Assembly (NCBI GenBank): GCA_016926695.1
Contig: JAFGOB010000046.1
Coordinates: 1 to 48,696, forward strand
Source of the DNA: Dehalococcoidales bacterium
GTDB lineage: Bacteria; Chloroflexota; Dehalococcoidia; Dehalococcoidales; UBA3254
Length of the DNA: 48,696 nt
Reading direction: 5' to 3'
A program made the translations under genes and the position numbers. Positions 16,051 to 23,599 of this stretch are shown piece by piece. Within the stretch, counting starts at the first letter, position 1. Every line of letters starts with the position of its first letter. The notes beneath the pieces are model-generated. The model was given only the letters and a program-made list of their open reading frames with translations, was not told where the DNA came from and made no database searches.

Positions 16051-16079
16051 TTTCAAAAGCTCACTCTTTTCGTTATAAT
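16051..16079 (+). promoter_or_regulatory. promoter of the foldase-hom operon
   Basis: TTTCAA, a 17-base spacer and a perfect TATAAT. It lies about 70 bases before the TTG start of the foldase gene and inside the longer open frame, which supports the shorter start. Confidence 0.5.
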
Positions 16080-16149
16080 AGAGTGTGAATCGTTACCAAA
16101 TTTGACAGAACCTGGGTCACCTGCTCAGGAGTGGAAAAAGGGGGTTAGT

Positions 16150-17505
16150 TTGCCTAAGAAAAAGCTCGTGAAACCAAAGCGTGAGATCACCAAGCGCCAG
16201 TTGTCTCACTGGCAGCGAGAAAGCCGTATACAGCGCTTCCTCTTTATCGGAGGTATAATCGTTGTCGTTGCTGTACTCGCGATAGTAGGTACCGGTATCT
16301 ATATGAGCAAATACAAACCCTATCAGGCGGCTGCTATCAGAGTGGATAATAAGCAATACTCCATGGACTACTATATCGACACGCTGGCTTACCTGGGTAT
16401 ACTCAACGGCGGTACGCAGTTGATCCCCTATATGGGAGATATGGCGGTGACCTTGATAGAACAGAACCATTTTTACGTTCGGGAAGCGGCCAGCCAATTC
16501 GGAATCAGCGTGAGTGATGAAGAAGTCAAGGCAGACCTGGAGAAAAATGATCTCAGCGGCAATACGGCCCGAAACAATTTTGTGCGCGCTCAACTGCTAA
16601 ATACCAAGCTCAAAGACTACTTCAGCCAGAACACCGTCCCGGCAGAGGGTGACCAGCGAGAGGTGAAAGCCATGTTTCTTGAAAGCCAGACCCAGGCAGA
16701 GGATGTCAAACAGAGAATAGATAACGGAGAGGACTTCGGCGATATCGCCGCCCAGCTTTCCCTGGAAAGCACCTCCAGTGAAAAGCGGGGTGATTACGGG
16801 TGGGTGCCCCAAGACGTCTTAGCCCTCACTATCGATGCCGCAGAAAACAGCATCGTGGCAGATAAGGCTTTCAGCAGCGAAATCGTGCCCGGAACACTGG
16901 TGACACTGGAAGATCCCGACCGCAGCAAGCACATGGGATACTGGCTGGCCAGGTCAACGGATGAACCAGTCTTCGAGGAAGATGGAGTAACAACCATAGA
17001 ACCGGTTGAGGGCGATATACACTTCATGATAATGCTGTTAAACAGCCGGGAAAAGGCAGATGAAATAAAAGGTTTACTGGAACAGGGAGGCGAGGGCAAT
17101 GACTTCATTACTCTGGCAAAGGCCCACTCCCAGTATACCAATGCTACTGAAGATGGCGGAGACATGAGATATCAAACCAGGGACGACCTTGAGACAAACT
17201 TCAGCGAAGAAATAGCCGACCTCTTTTTCAATGACGACCCGGACATGGTACTGCCGGAAAACCAGATCAGCGATCCGATAGCCGATGCGGAACAGACTAC
17301 CAAGGGGGGGGTCTGGCTGATGAGCGTATCGGAAAAAGAGAACAGGGCTATCGAAGGTGAAAACCGTGATATTCTGGTCAATAATAAGCTTCAAGAATGG
17401 CAGACCCAGGTATGGAACGATAACCAGGATAAGGTGGAGACCATTATGACAAACGAACAGAAAAGCTGGGCGTTGACGGAAGCTGAAGGTCGCGCCCTGG
17501 GATAA
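16150..17505 (+). CDS. membrane-anchored PpiC/SurA-like peptidyl-prolyl isomerase
   Basis: Foldase-type protein, 451 residues. TTG at 16150 is chosen because AAGGGGG lies five bases upstream and the promoter falls inside the longer frame. A basic cytoplasmic head (LPKKKLVKPKREITKRQ) precedes one membrane helix (FLFIGGIIVVVAVLAIVGTG), so the bulk faces outward. A SurA-like N-terminal region follows, then a parvulin-like part around ESQTQAEDVKQRIDNGEDFG with RGDYGWVP, and a second weaker one around LNSREKADEIKGLLEQGGEG with DGGDMRYQ. Several catalytic-type parvulin residues are hard to see, so a chaperone role is possible. Nine bases separate it from hom. Confidence 0.8.
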   Translation: MPKKKLVKPKREITKRQLSHWQRESRIQRFLFIGGIIVVVAVLAIVGTGIYMSKYKPYQAAAIRVDNKQYSMDYYIDTLAYLGILNGGTQLIPYMGDMAVTLIEQNHFYVREAASQFGISVSDEEVKADLEKNDLSGNTARNNFVRAQLLNTKLKDYFSQNTVPAEGDQREVKAMFLESQTQAEDVKQRIDNGEDFGDIAAQLSLESTSSEKRGDYGWVPQDVLALTIDAAENSIVADKAFSSEIVPGTLVTLEDPDRSKHMGYWLARSTDEPVFEEDGVTTIEPVEGDIHFMIMLLNSREKADEIKGLLEQGGEGNDFITLAKAHSQYTNATEDGGDMRYQTRDDLETNFSEEIADLFFNDDPDMVLPENQISDPIADAEQTTKGGVWLMSVSEKENRAIEGENRDILVNNKLQEWQTQVWNDNQDKVETIMTNEQKSWALTEAEGRALG

Positions 17506-17514
17506 GGAGTTCCT

Positions 17515-18816
17515 GTGGATAATAAAAAAATCGGAATAGGTTTGATGGGACTGGGCGTGATCAGCGGGCAGGTAGCCAGAGTTCTGAGGGACAAGAGCTC
17601 CATGCTGGCTGAACAGACCGGCTGTCCGCTGGAACTAAAAAAAATCAAGGTGTTGCCAGGTGATCTGAAACGCCCCCTGGCTAAAGAGTTCGATCCTGCC
17701 CTGTTGACGGTCGATGAGAACGAGTTTTTTTCCACTCCCGGGATAGACATTGTCGTTGAAGCCATAGGCGGCGAACATCCGGCTTTCGAGTACCATCAAA
17801 AAGCCTTAAATGCCCGCAAACACGTTGTTACCTCCAATAAAGAGGTAATAGCCAAACGGGGCGCAGAATTGTTCTCCCTGGCCCAGAAAAACCAGGTAAA
17901 CCTGCGCTATGAGGCCAGTGTGGGCGGCGGCATACCGGTCATCAGTCCCTTTATGTTTGACCTGGTAGCTAACAAAATCAACGGCATATACGCCATTATC
18001 AACGGCACTACCAATTATATATTGACTCGCATGGCCAGGGAAGGCGCCGATTTTTCCGATGTTCTTAAAAAAGCCCAGGAACTGGGGTATGCTGAAGCCA
18101 ATCCCAGGGACGACGTCGAAGGCATCGACGCTACCTATAAGCTGGCTATCCTGTCTTCTCTCGGTTTTCGTACCCGTATCAGCCCCAAAGATATATATCA
18201 TGAGGGTATCTCCCGCCTGAGCAGCCGGGATTTCAGGTATGCCAAAGAACTGGGATTCGCCATCAAGCTTTTAGCTATCGCCAAACAGGACGATAAATGG
18301 ATAGAGGTGCGTGTTCATCCGGTACTGATTTCTGAAGACGCTCTGCTGGCGAAAGTAGAGGGTGTTTATAATGCTGTCCTTATTGAAGGCGACCTGGTGG
18401 GCAAGGTACTTTTCTACGGACAGGGCGCCGGCCCCAATCCCACCAGCAGTGCTGTGATAGCTGATGTGGTTTCCATCGCCAGGGAGATGGCCCATAACGG
18501 CGGGAATCCTTACGTCTGGCATCCTCAACCGAAGAAGATCAAACCCATGTCGGAGGTTACCGCCCGTTACTATCTCAGGATGAGTATCACCGATCAGGCC
18601 GGGGTACTGACTCAGATTACCCGTGTTCTGGGAGAAAACCTGATCAGTATTTCAGCCTGTATTCAGAAGGAAGCGGATGCGGCTACTCAATCGGCCGAAA
18701 TCGTGATCATGACCCATCCGGCGGTGGAGGCGGCCGTGCAGAAAGCAATCCGCGAAATGGGCTCATTGAGCGTGGTGAAAGATATAAGCAATCTCATACG
18801 CGTGGAAGACCTCTAA
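17515..18816 (+). CDS. hom: homoserine dehydrogenase with ACT domain
   Basis: Reduces aspartate semialdehyde to homoserine with NAD(P)H, on the route to threonine and methionine. 433 residues, a common length for the ACT-bearing form. GTG at 17515 has AAGGAG five bases upstream. Signs: nucleotide-binding start IGIGLMGLGVISGQVARVL, VVTSNKEVIAKRG, YEASVGGGIPVI, INGTTNYILTRM, DVEGIDATYKLAIL and a C-terminal ACT domain from YYLRMSITDQAGVLTQITRV on, likely the threonine-feedback site. It follows the foldase in one operon, a pairing with no evident logic. Confidence 0.96.
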   Translation: MDNKKIGIGLMGLGVISGQVARVLRDKSSMLAEQTGCPLELKKIKVLPGDLKRPLAKEFDPALLTVDENEFFSTPGIDIVVEAIGGEHPAFEYHQKALNARKHVVTSNKEVIAKRGAELFSLAQKNQVNLRYEASVGGGIPVISPFMFDLVANKINGIYAIINGTTNYILTRMAREGADFSDVLKKAQELGYAEANPRDDVEGIDATYKLAILSSLGFRTRISPKDIYHEGISRLSSRDFRYAKELGFAIKLLAIAKQDDKWIEVRVHPVLISEDALLAKVEGVYNAVLIEGDLVGKVLFYGQGAGPNPTSSAVIADVVSIAREMAHNGGNPYVWHPQPKKIKPMSEVTARYYLRMSITDQAGVLTQITRVLGENLISISACIQKEADAATQSAEIVIMTHPAVEAAVQKAIREMGSLSVVKDISNLIRVEDL

Positions 18817-18947
18817 ATAATGGTTAACCCGGGTGTCCTTTACAGACGCATATATCGCTGAAAAATACTCCTTCACTGCTCGATCTGCCTGCTGGGTTCA
18901 GCCGGTATCGAAAAATCACCGGGATGGGGATGGACAGGAGAACCAGG

Positions 18948-19514
18948 ATGATTGATGAAGCAAAAATCAGAACTGCCATAACAATGCTGATAGAAGGTAT
19001 AGGGGACGATCCCCACAGGGAAGGCCTGGCCGATACTCCCAGGCGGGTAGCGGAGATGTTTGCCGAACTTTTCTCGGGAATAGAAAAAGACCCCAAAGAA
19101 GACCTGAAAGTAGGTTTCGAGGAAAGCCATCGCGAGATGGTAATAGTCCGGGATATACCCTTTTACTCCATGTGTGAACACCATTTGTTGCCGTTTTACG
19201 GTTTCGCCCATGTGGGTTATATTCCCAACGAGCGCGGACGGGTGGTAGGGGCCAGCAAGCTGGCCAGAGTGGTAGAAATCGTTTCCAAACGTCCTCAAAT
19301 TCAGGAAAGAATGACTTCATCTATTGCCGATGCTATTATGCAGGCGCTAAAACCGGACGGAGCGGCAGTTGTGGTTCAGGCGGAACATCTTTGCATGATC
19401 ATGCGAGGGATAAAAAAACCGGGGAGCGCTCTGGTAACCTCTGCTCTCAGGGGCACTTTCCGAAGCAGAACGGAGACCCGTAACGAATTCTTCTCCCTTC
19501 TCCAGGGGAAATAG
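18948..19514 (+). CDS. folE: GTP cyclohydrolase I
   Basis: Turns GTP into 7,8-dihydroneopterin triphosphate, the first step to folate or pterin cofactors, which fits the tetrahydrofolate pathway of this organism. 188 residues from ATG 18948, chosen for AGGAG seven bases upstream; the frame is open from 18924. Zinc and active-site parts are complete: DTPRRVAEMFAEL, SMCEHHLLPFYGFAHVGYIP, GASKLARVVEIVSKRPQIQE, VVVQAEHLCMIMRGIKKPGS. 131 bases separate it from hom. Confidence 0.96.
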   Translation: MIDEAKIRTAITMLIEGIGDDPHREGLADTPRRVAEMFAELFSGIEKDPKEDLKVGFEESHREMVIVRDIPFYSMCEHHLLPFYGFAHVGYIPNERGRVVGASKLARVVEIVSKRPQIQERMTSSIADAIMQALKPDGAAVVVQAEHLCMIMRGIKKPGSALVTSALRGTFRSRTETRNEFFSLLQGK

Positions 19515-19928
19515 CCAGTGCAGTCCCACATAAACAGATTTACAGTAGCTTGAAGCTGAAAGCGCGCTGAACACTGTAAACTTGATTGACTGGTACTACA
19601 CTAATCACAGAGCGCATGCCCGGAAATGGACTATTAAGTTTCTCTCAGTATTACCTGTCCGCCGCTAACTGGTTTTCAGTTCGCTGATTCTTACTGCATC
19701 CTGCTTTCTCTCCCCTGGCCTCAGATCTGAGCAAGAACAGGATGACGGATATAACCGGATACCGGAGAGGAACTAAAGATAAGGATAAATCATAGTATTA
19801 AGAGCACTTCGCCATTATTTACCAGTACTTAGCGGAAAAAACCCTATTACATATCCACTGGCTTCTCCCATTATGGGAGAGAAAAAAAGAAGCGAAAACA
19901 AACATTAAGAGAATTGTACAGTTTGGTA
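19515..19928. other. intergenic stretch, nothing recognised
   Basis: About 410 bases between folE and the desulforedoxin pair. No open frame with a ribosome site, strong hairpin or repeat is seen. Confidence 0.5.
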
Positions 19929-20072
19929 CTAGTCGGATGAAGGAATGGGTTTAGCTTCCTGTGTCTTCATAGGCTCACCACAGCAAACAGCTTCTCCCTG
20001 ACCAGCCTTTGTGCATAAAATTTCGGTGCCGCACTTCTCGCAGCGATATCTTTTACCAAGTTGATTAGCCAC
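19929..20072 (-). CDS. desulforedoxin-like Fe(Cys)4 protein, 47 residues
   Basis: A tiny iron protein, second of a tandem pair. GTG at 20072 has AGGAGG ten bases upstream. Sequence: LGKRYRCEKCGTEI, then GQGEAVCCGEPMKTQ, so the CxxC...CC pattern of desulforedoxin and of the desulfoferrodoxin N-terminal domain is intact (Cys11, 14, 30, 31), with an extra Cys20 and a short C-terminal extension (EAKPIPSSD). Likely role is electron transfer in oxygen or superoxide defence. No superoxide reductase domain is attached. It lies 34 bases after its paralogue. Confidence 0.8.
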   Translation of the reverse strand: MANQLGKRYRCEKCGTEILCTKAGQGEAVCCGEPMKTQEAKPIPSSD

Positions 20073-20106
20073 TTTTCATTTGCCTCCTAACTAATAATCA
20101 GAATAA

Positions 20107-20226
20107 CTATTTTTTAAGTTCCATTGGTTGGCCGCAACATTCTAATGTCCCCGCTCCACCCTTGGTAACGATGAACTCTGCGCCACATTTAGTACAGCGA
20201 TATCTTTTACCAACTACGTTTGCCAT
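20107..20226 (-). CDS. desulforedoxin, 39 residues
   Basis: First of two tandem desulforedoxin genes. ATG at 20226, with AAGGAGG nine bases upstream. Sequence: MANVVGKRYRCTKCGAEFIV, then KGGAGTLECCGQPMELKK. Length and the CxxC...CC spacing match free desulforedoxin (36-37 residues), which binds one Fe(Cys)4 per chain and dimerises. It shares VGKRYRC/LGKRYRC with the next gene, so they arose by duplication. A perfect sigma70-type promoter lies 63 bases upstream. Confidence 0.85.
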   Translation of the reverse strand: MANVVGKRYRCTKCGAEFIVTKGGAGTLECCGQPMELKK

Positions 20227-20288
20227 TTCCTGTACCTCCTTACCGATTTTATATATACTATTTATACATCATTCCCGACGCTACCCTA

Positions 20289-20317
20289 ATTATAGAAACT
20301 ATCGCCGAGCCTGTCAA
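20289..20317 (-). promoter_or_regulatory. consensus sigma70 promoter for the desulforedoxin pair
   Basis: Minus strand TTGACA (20317-20312), a 17-base spacer and TATAAT (20294-20289): a perfect consensus promoter, the strongest in the window. Transcription would start near 20282, giving a leader of about 56 bases. Confidence 0.8.
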
Positions 20318-20344
20318 AATACCATACGATAATCAGTTGAATCA

Positions 20345-21061
20345 TCAAACGTTTTTGATGGAAAAGCTCCAGCCGTTCCTGATCGAATACATCCCGCCGA
20401 TAGTACAGACCCGGATATCATTTCCGTTGTAATCAGCGGCTGAAATATCAAACAGGAAAGCTGCCAGATCATCCGCCGTGGCGCCTCTATATTCAATCTC
20501 GGCAAACGCCGCTGAGGGATCCCTGGCCTCGGGCTTATCAAGCGGACCTTTGTAGGTGGAAACACCGACCATTCTGCCGGCCTTAGGCGATACCGCTACG
20601 GCCCTGGCCGGAGTATTGAAGGACTTGATGCCTAACAAGAAGACCGTCTTCCCGCCTTTTTCATCCTTTATTGAAATCAGGCCGGCTATGCGGGGTGTAT
20701 GATAGCTGTCAGGCTCGGAGCCGGCTCCCTCCATGATTTTTTGCATATAATCGGCAGATAGAACGGAGACCGTATTATCAAGCAATTTGTAGGTTTCGAA
20801 TATGGCTTCCGTCTGGATTCCGTTACTTACCACCGCGATACCCGAATAGTTGTCATATTTGACGGCTGAATAATGCCTCAGTGGATCATAGGCCTTATCC
20901 GCAAGAGGACCTATCCGGATAACATCGCCTACCTGTACAGCCTTTCTTTCCCTGCTTTCAGGAGAGCGTCCTGTTACCAAATAAGCAAAAAAGGGCTGGC
21001 TTTCCGTGGTAAGCCCTAAAAACAACTGTCTTCCCGGATAGGGTGCGTTAGGATTATTCAC
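20345..21061 (-). CDS. purO: IMP cyclohydrolase, PurO family
   Basis: Closes the purine ring (FAICAR to IMP), the last step of purine synthesis. 238 residues; GTG at 21061 with AAGGAGG five bases upstream. The start YPGRQLFLGLTTESQPFFAY then LVTGRSPESRERKA is typical of the archaeal-type PurO fold, not the bacterial PurH cyclohydrolase. DNYSGIAVVSNGIQTEAIF and PRIAGLI also fit. PurO is rarer in bacteria than PurH. No other purine gene lies near. 75 bases separate it from the cohesin-like gene upstream; both may share a transcript. Confidence 0.8.
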   Translation of the reverse strand: MNNPNAPYPGRQLFLGLTTESQPFFAYLVTGRSPESRERKAVQVGDVIRIGPLADKAYDPLRHYSAVKYDNYSGIAVVSNGIQTEAIFETYKLLDNTVSVLSADYMQKIMEGAGSEPDSYHTPRIAGLISIKDEKGGKTVFLLGIKSFNTPARAVAVSPKAGRMVGVSTYKGPLDKPEARDPSAAFAEIEYRGATADDLAAFLFDISAADYNGNDIRVCTIGGMYSIRNGWSFSIKNV

Positions 21062-21136
21062 GTCTTCCTCCTTGGAAAATATTTGCTGTTGGATATACTT
21101 GGAATATCAGGCCATACGAACAAAGGTATTATCGGT

Positions 21137-22999
21137 TTATTCCGGTTTATCCTCACCGGAACCGGGCTTCCGCCCTCCCCGGCGGGAAGGCAACTGGGAG
21201 ATCCGGCTGCGCATCACTTCGATTAAATCTTCCGGCTCCTCAACCTTTGGCTGCTTGCCCTTCTTGCCCTGGGAAGGCGATGGCCGTGTTGCTTTTTGAA
21301 CGCCTCCGCGGCGTAATCTCCGCAATATAAAGAAAATCGCCAGACCGATTACCACCAGCCCCGCAACTATCACAACAACCAGACCTAACGTGGAAGAAAG
21401 GAAAGAGGGATTGGCTATTAGTATCGACCCGTCCTCAGGCGGAGACTGAAGAACAGGCTCTCCCTCTTCATCAAACAGCTCAACTTTTTTTATAGCCAGG
21501 CTGCCTCGCTGAGTAAGGCGGCCAACGGCAAGGCATTGAATCCTGGCCAGACAGCCCGATCCTTTTATACCTCCAAGGTCCTCATCAAACGCTCCCTTGA
21601 TGTATACCTCTCCCTGTTCACCCGGCGGTATGAAATCCCAATCGTCAACCGGCACCTCTGTAGATGCGATCATCCCGGGATTGACCTCAATAATTTCTAT
21701 TACGGATGGATTATATTCAATGACTAAACTGTACGAAGCCAGACCGGTTACCTGGGTAATATCAACCGTTGCTTCAAACTGTCCATCCTGGGGCACTTCC
21801 TTCGGCATTACCGTACTGACCTTTGTGGCCTCTACTTCGACAGAAGCCCCGGGAACAGGTTCTATTACCATGAATTCCCCATCGATATCAGTCAACTCAA
21901 TCTCGGAAAGTGTTAATTCGCTTTTCTGGCCCATTTCCCCGATCATCTGGCAGTGAATTTTGGCCAGATATCCCGCACCGTTAGCCCCCTTACCTCCTTT
22001 GATTATCCCCATCATTTCCACTTTTCCCTGGGTCTCCGGCGGCGTCAGTGACCACTCCGTAATCTCAATTTCATCCGAACCAATCATCCCGGAAGAAACA
22101 TCATTTACTACCAGCACTTCCGGATCGTACTCAAGGATAAGATGAAATGAGTCCAGTTCGGCGACTTTAATAATATCAATCCGCATGGCGAATTCATACA
22201 GCGGCTGCACCATATGCGGCGCTTCAATCGTGATTCTGGCTGGCGATTTTTCCCTGGACGTTGAGGTCGCGGTCGGAGAAGCTGATGTCGCCGAAGGGGA
22301 AGCTGATGTCGCCGAAGGGGACGCTGTCCCGGTTGCTTTAGGGGTTGAACCGGCAACAGGCGTTGAAGCAGTCTCAGTCTTCGGGGGCTGTGAGGCATCC
22401 GGGCTCTTGGCGGTAGTAGTTGTACCGGCAGGCGGTGTGGTCGTTGACCGGGTCGGGGAAGGAGGAGTGGTAGATTCAGCCGGGCTTACGACAGTAACTG
22501 TTGCATTAGTTCCGCTCACGTCGATACTTTGGCCGGACTCATCGGTCAGCAGCATATTCGATAATTTGATTTCACTTTTTGAACCCGGATCGCCCATGGC
22601 AATAAAGCTTATTCTGACCAGGGAACCCTCACCGCTGAGTAAAGATGAGGACTGCCCTTTTATTGCCATGTTACCGGGTTCTCCTGCCGGAGAGTAACTC
22701 CATATCGGCGTCGGCAAAGAGGTGTTGCCGAATTTTCCTCCGTAAACGCCGGTGACTCCCTCTTTACCCTGAATGCGGATAATGTTATCTTCATATGCTA
22801 CCTGAAATTGCCAGGACTTGAGTTTCGCTACAGAATCGACAACCATATTCACGGTGAACGATGTGCCCTTAGTTACTTCCGAAGGAGCATCCACGCTTAA
22901 TGTTACCGAGGCGGCATTCACAGATTTTACAGGTATTGCCGCTGCCAAAAGGATAATTACCGCCAATATAATAGCAAGTTTGGACATTATTGTTTTCAA
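21137..22999 (-). CDS. membrane-anchored surface protein with three cohesin-like domains
   Basis: A 620-residue exported protein. TTG at 22999 has GAGGT seven bases upstream; an ATG four codons later is an alternative. Signal peptide residues 5-29 (LAIILAVIILLAAAIPVKSVNA). Three beta-sandwich domains of the cohesin/Hemopexin-binding-like type lie at about 30-171, 253-393 and 394-530, each with the pattern WQFQVAYEDNIIRI / FHLILEYDPEVLVV / YSLVIEYNPSVIEI. A Ser/Thr/Pro-rich linker at 172-252 includes three SPSATSA-type repeats. A membrane helix (LGLVVVIVAGLVVIGLAIFF) near 540 and a basic cytoplasmic tail finish it. No dockerin partner is seen here, so a non-cellulosomal surface role is likely. 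Confidence 0.75.
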   Translation of the reverse strand: MKTIMSKLAIILAVIILLAAAIPVKSVNAASVTLSVDAPSEVTKGTSFTVNMVVDSVAKLKSWQFQVAYEDNIIRIQGKEGVTGVYGGKFGNTSLPTPIWSYSPAGEPGNMAIKGQSSSLLSGEGSLVRISFIAMGDPGSKSEIKLSNMLLTDESGQSIDVSGTNATVTVVSPAESTTPPSPTRSTTTPPAGTTTTAKSPDASQPPKTETASTPVAGSTPKATGTASPSATSASPSATSASPTATSTSREKSPARITIEAPHMVQPLYEFAMRIDIIKVAELDSFHLILEYDPEVLVVNDVSSGMIGSDEIEITEWSLTPPETQGKVEMMGIIKGGKGANGAGYLAKIHCQMIGEMGQKSELTLSEIELTDIDGEFMVIEPVPGASVEVEATKVSTVMPKEVPQDGQFEATVDITQVTGLASYSLVIEYNPSVIEIIEVNPGMIASTEVPVDDWDFIPPGEQGEVYIKGAFDEDLGGIKGSGCLARIQCLAVGRLTQRGSLAIKKVELFDEEGEPVLQSPPEDGSILIANPSFLSSTLGLVVVIVAGLVVIGLAIFFILRRLRRGGVQKATRPSPSQGKKGKQPKVEEPEDLIEVMRSRISQLPSRRGGRKPGSGEDKPE

Positions 23000-23365
23000 C
23001 TTACTTACCTCGTCCCGGTTAAACGTCAGAATTGAAACATTCCCTTCTGTCGTGCCTCTAAATCCATCTTTCTCTTATCACTGTTATTCCCTGTGATAAA
23101 AAAGCAGAAAACAAAGAAGCGGCTGGGACCCTTCCACCGTATTTTATCATATTGAGGCAACATTCTTCCTCGATCATATACCACCTTCAAACACTCGTCA
23201 ATAGCCTTCCCTGCGGTGTTGCTATGATCATTCAAAATACAGCGGACGGCTTATGAAACGGAAGATCCCGCCAACCCATTACATGGCCCGTTGCCAGAAA
23301 TCAATCATAAAACCCTTCCCTAAAAGACCACCACGGTAAAGGACCCGCGCTGTGCACACTAATAC
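23000..23365. other. intergenic stretch between the cohesin-like gene and the hairpin element
   Basis: About 365 bases with no supported gene. No clear promoter or repeat was picked out. The hairpin and micro-ORF that follow are listed separately. Confidence 0.45.
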
Positions 23366-23404
23366 GATAGCCTGCCATATGAACAGGCAGGCTATCAAAG
23401 GAGG
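23366..23404 (+). promoter_or_regulatory. 11-bp hairpin leading into a strong Shine-Dalgarno (copy 2)
   Basis: GATAGCCTGCC (23366-23376) and GGCAGGCTATC (23386-23396) form a perfect 11-pair stem with a nine-base loop, directly followed by AAAGGAGG. Shared with copy 1 at 11519-11559: AGCCTRCC/GGYAGGCT in the stem, CAAAGGAGG after it, and a start reading ATGAARAAG. Confidence 0.55.
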
Positions 23405-23408
23405 TGCT

Positions 23409-23498
23409 ATGAAAAAGGTACTTTTGGTGGTTTCCCCAACGCCACCACCTATAATTATATCTGATATAGTCAATTATGTCAAACTCATCTCAAAGTAG
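23409..23498 (+). CDS. micro-ORF, 29 residues, behind hairpin and Shine-Dalgarno
   Basis: Encodes MKKVLLVVSPTPPPIIISDI followed by VNYVKLISK. AAAGGAGG lies four bases before the ATG. It is hydrophobic with a TPPP stretch and could insert in the membrane. No homologue is recognised. Support is the layout shared with the 14-residue micro-ORF at 11566. It ends 101 bases before recN on the same strand. Confidence 0.45.
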   Translation: MKKVLLVVSPTPPPIIISDIVNYVKLISK

Positions 23499-23599
23499 GT
23501 TATCTGTTTTTATCCCTCTTCACCGGGCGCAGGATAACATGATACAATAACCCTGAGCGTGAAAAATGGTGGTTTGCTCTGCTCCCGGGAGTGGTCTAT

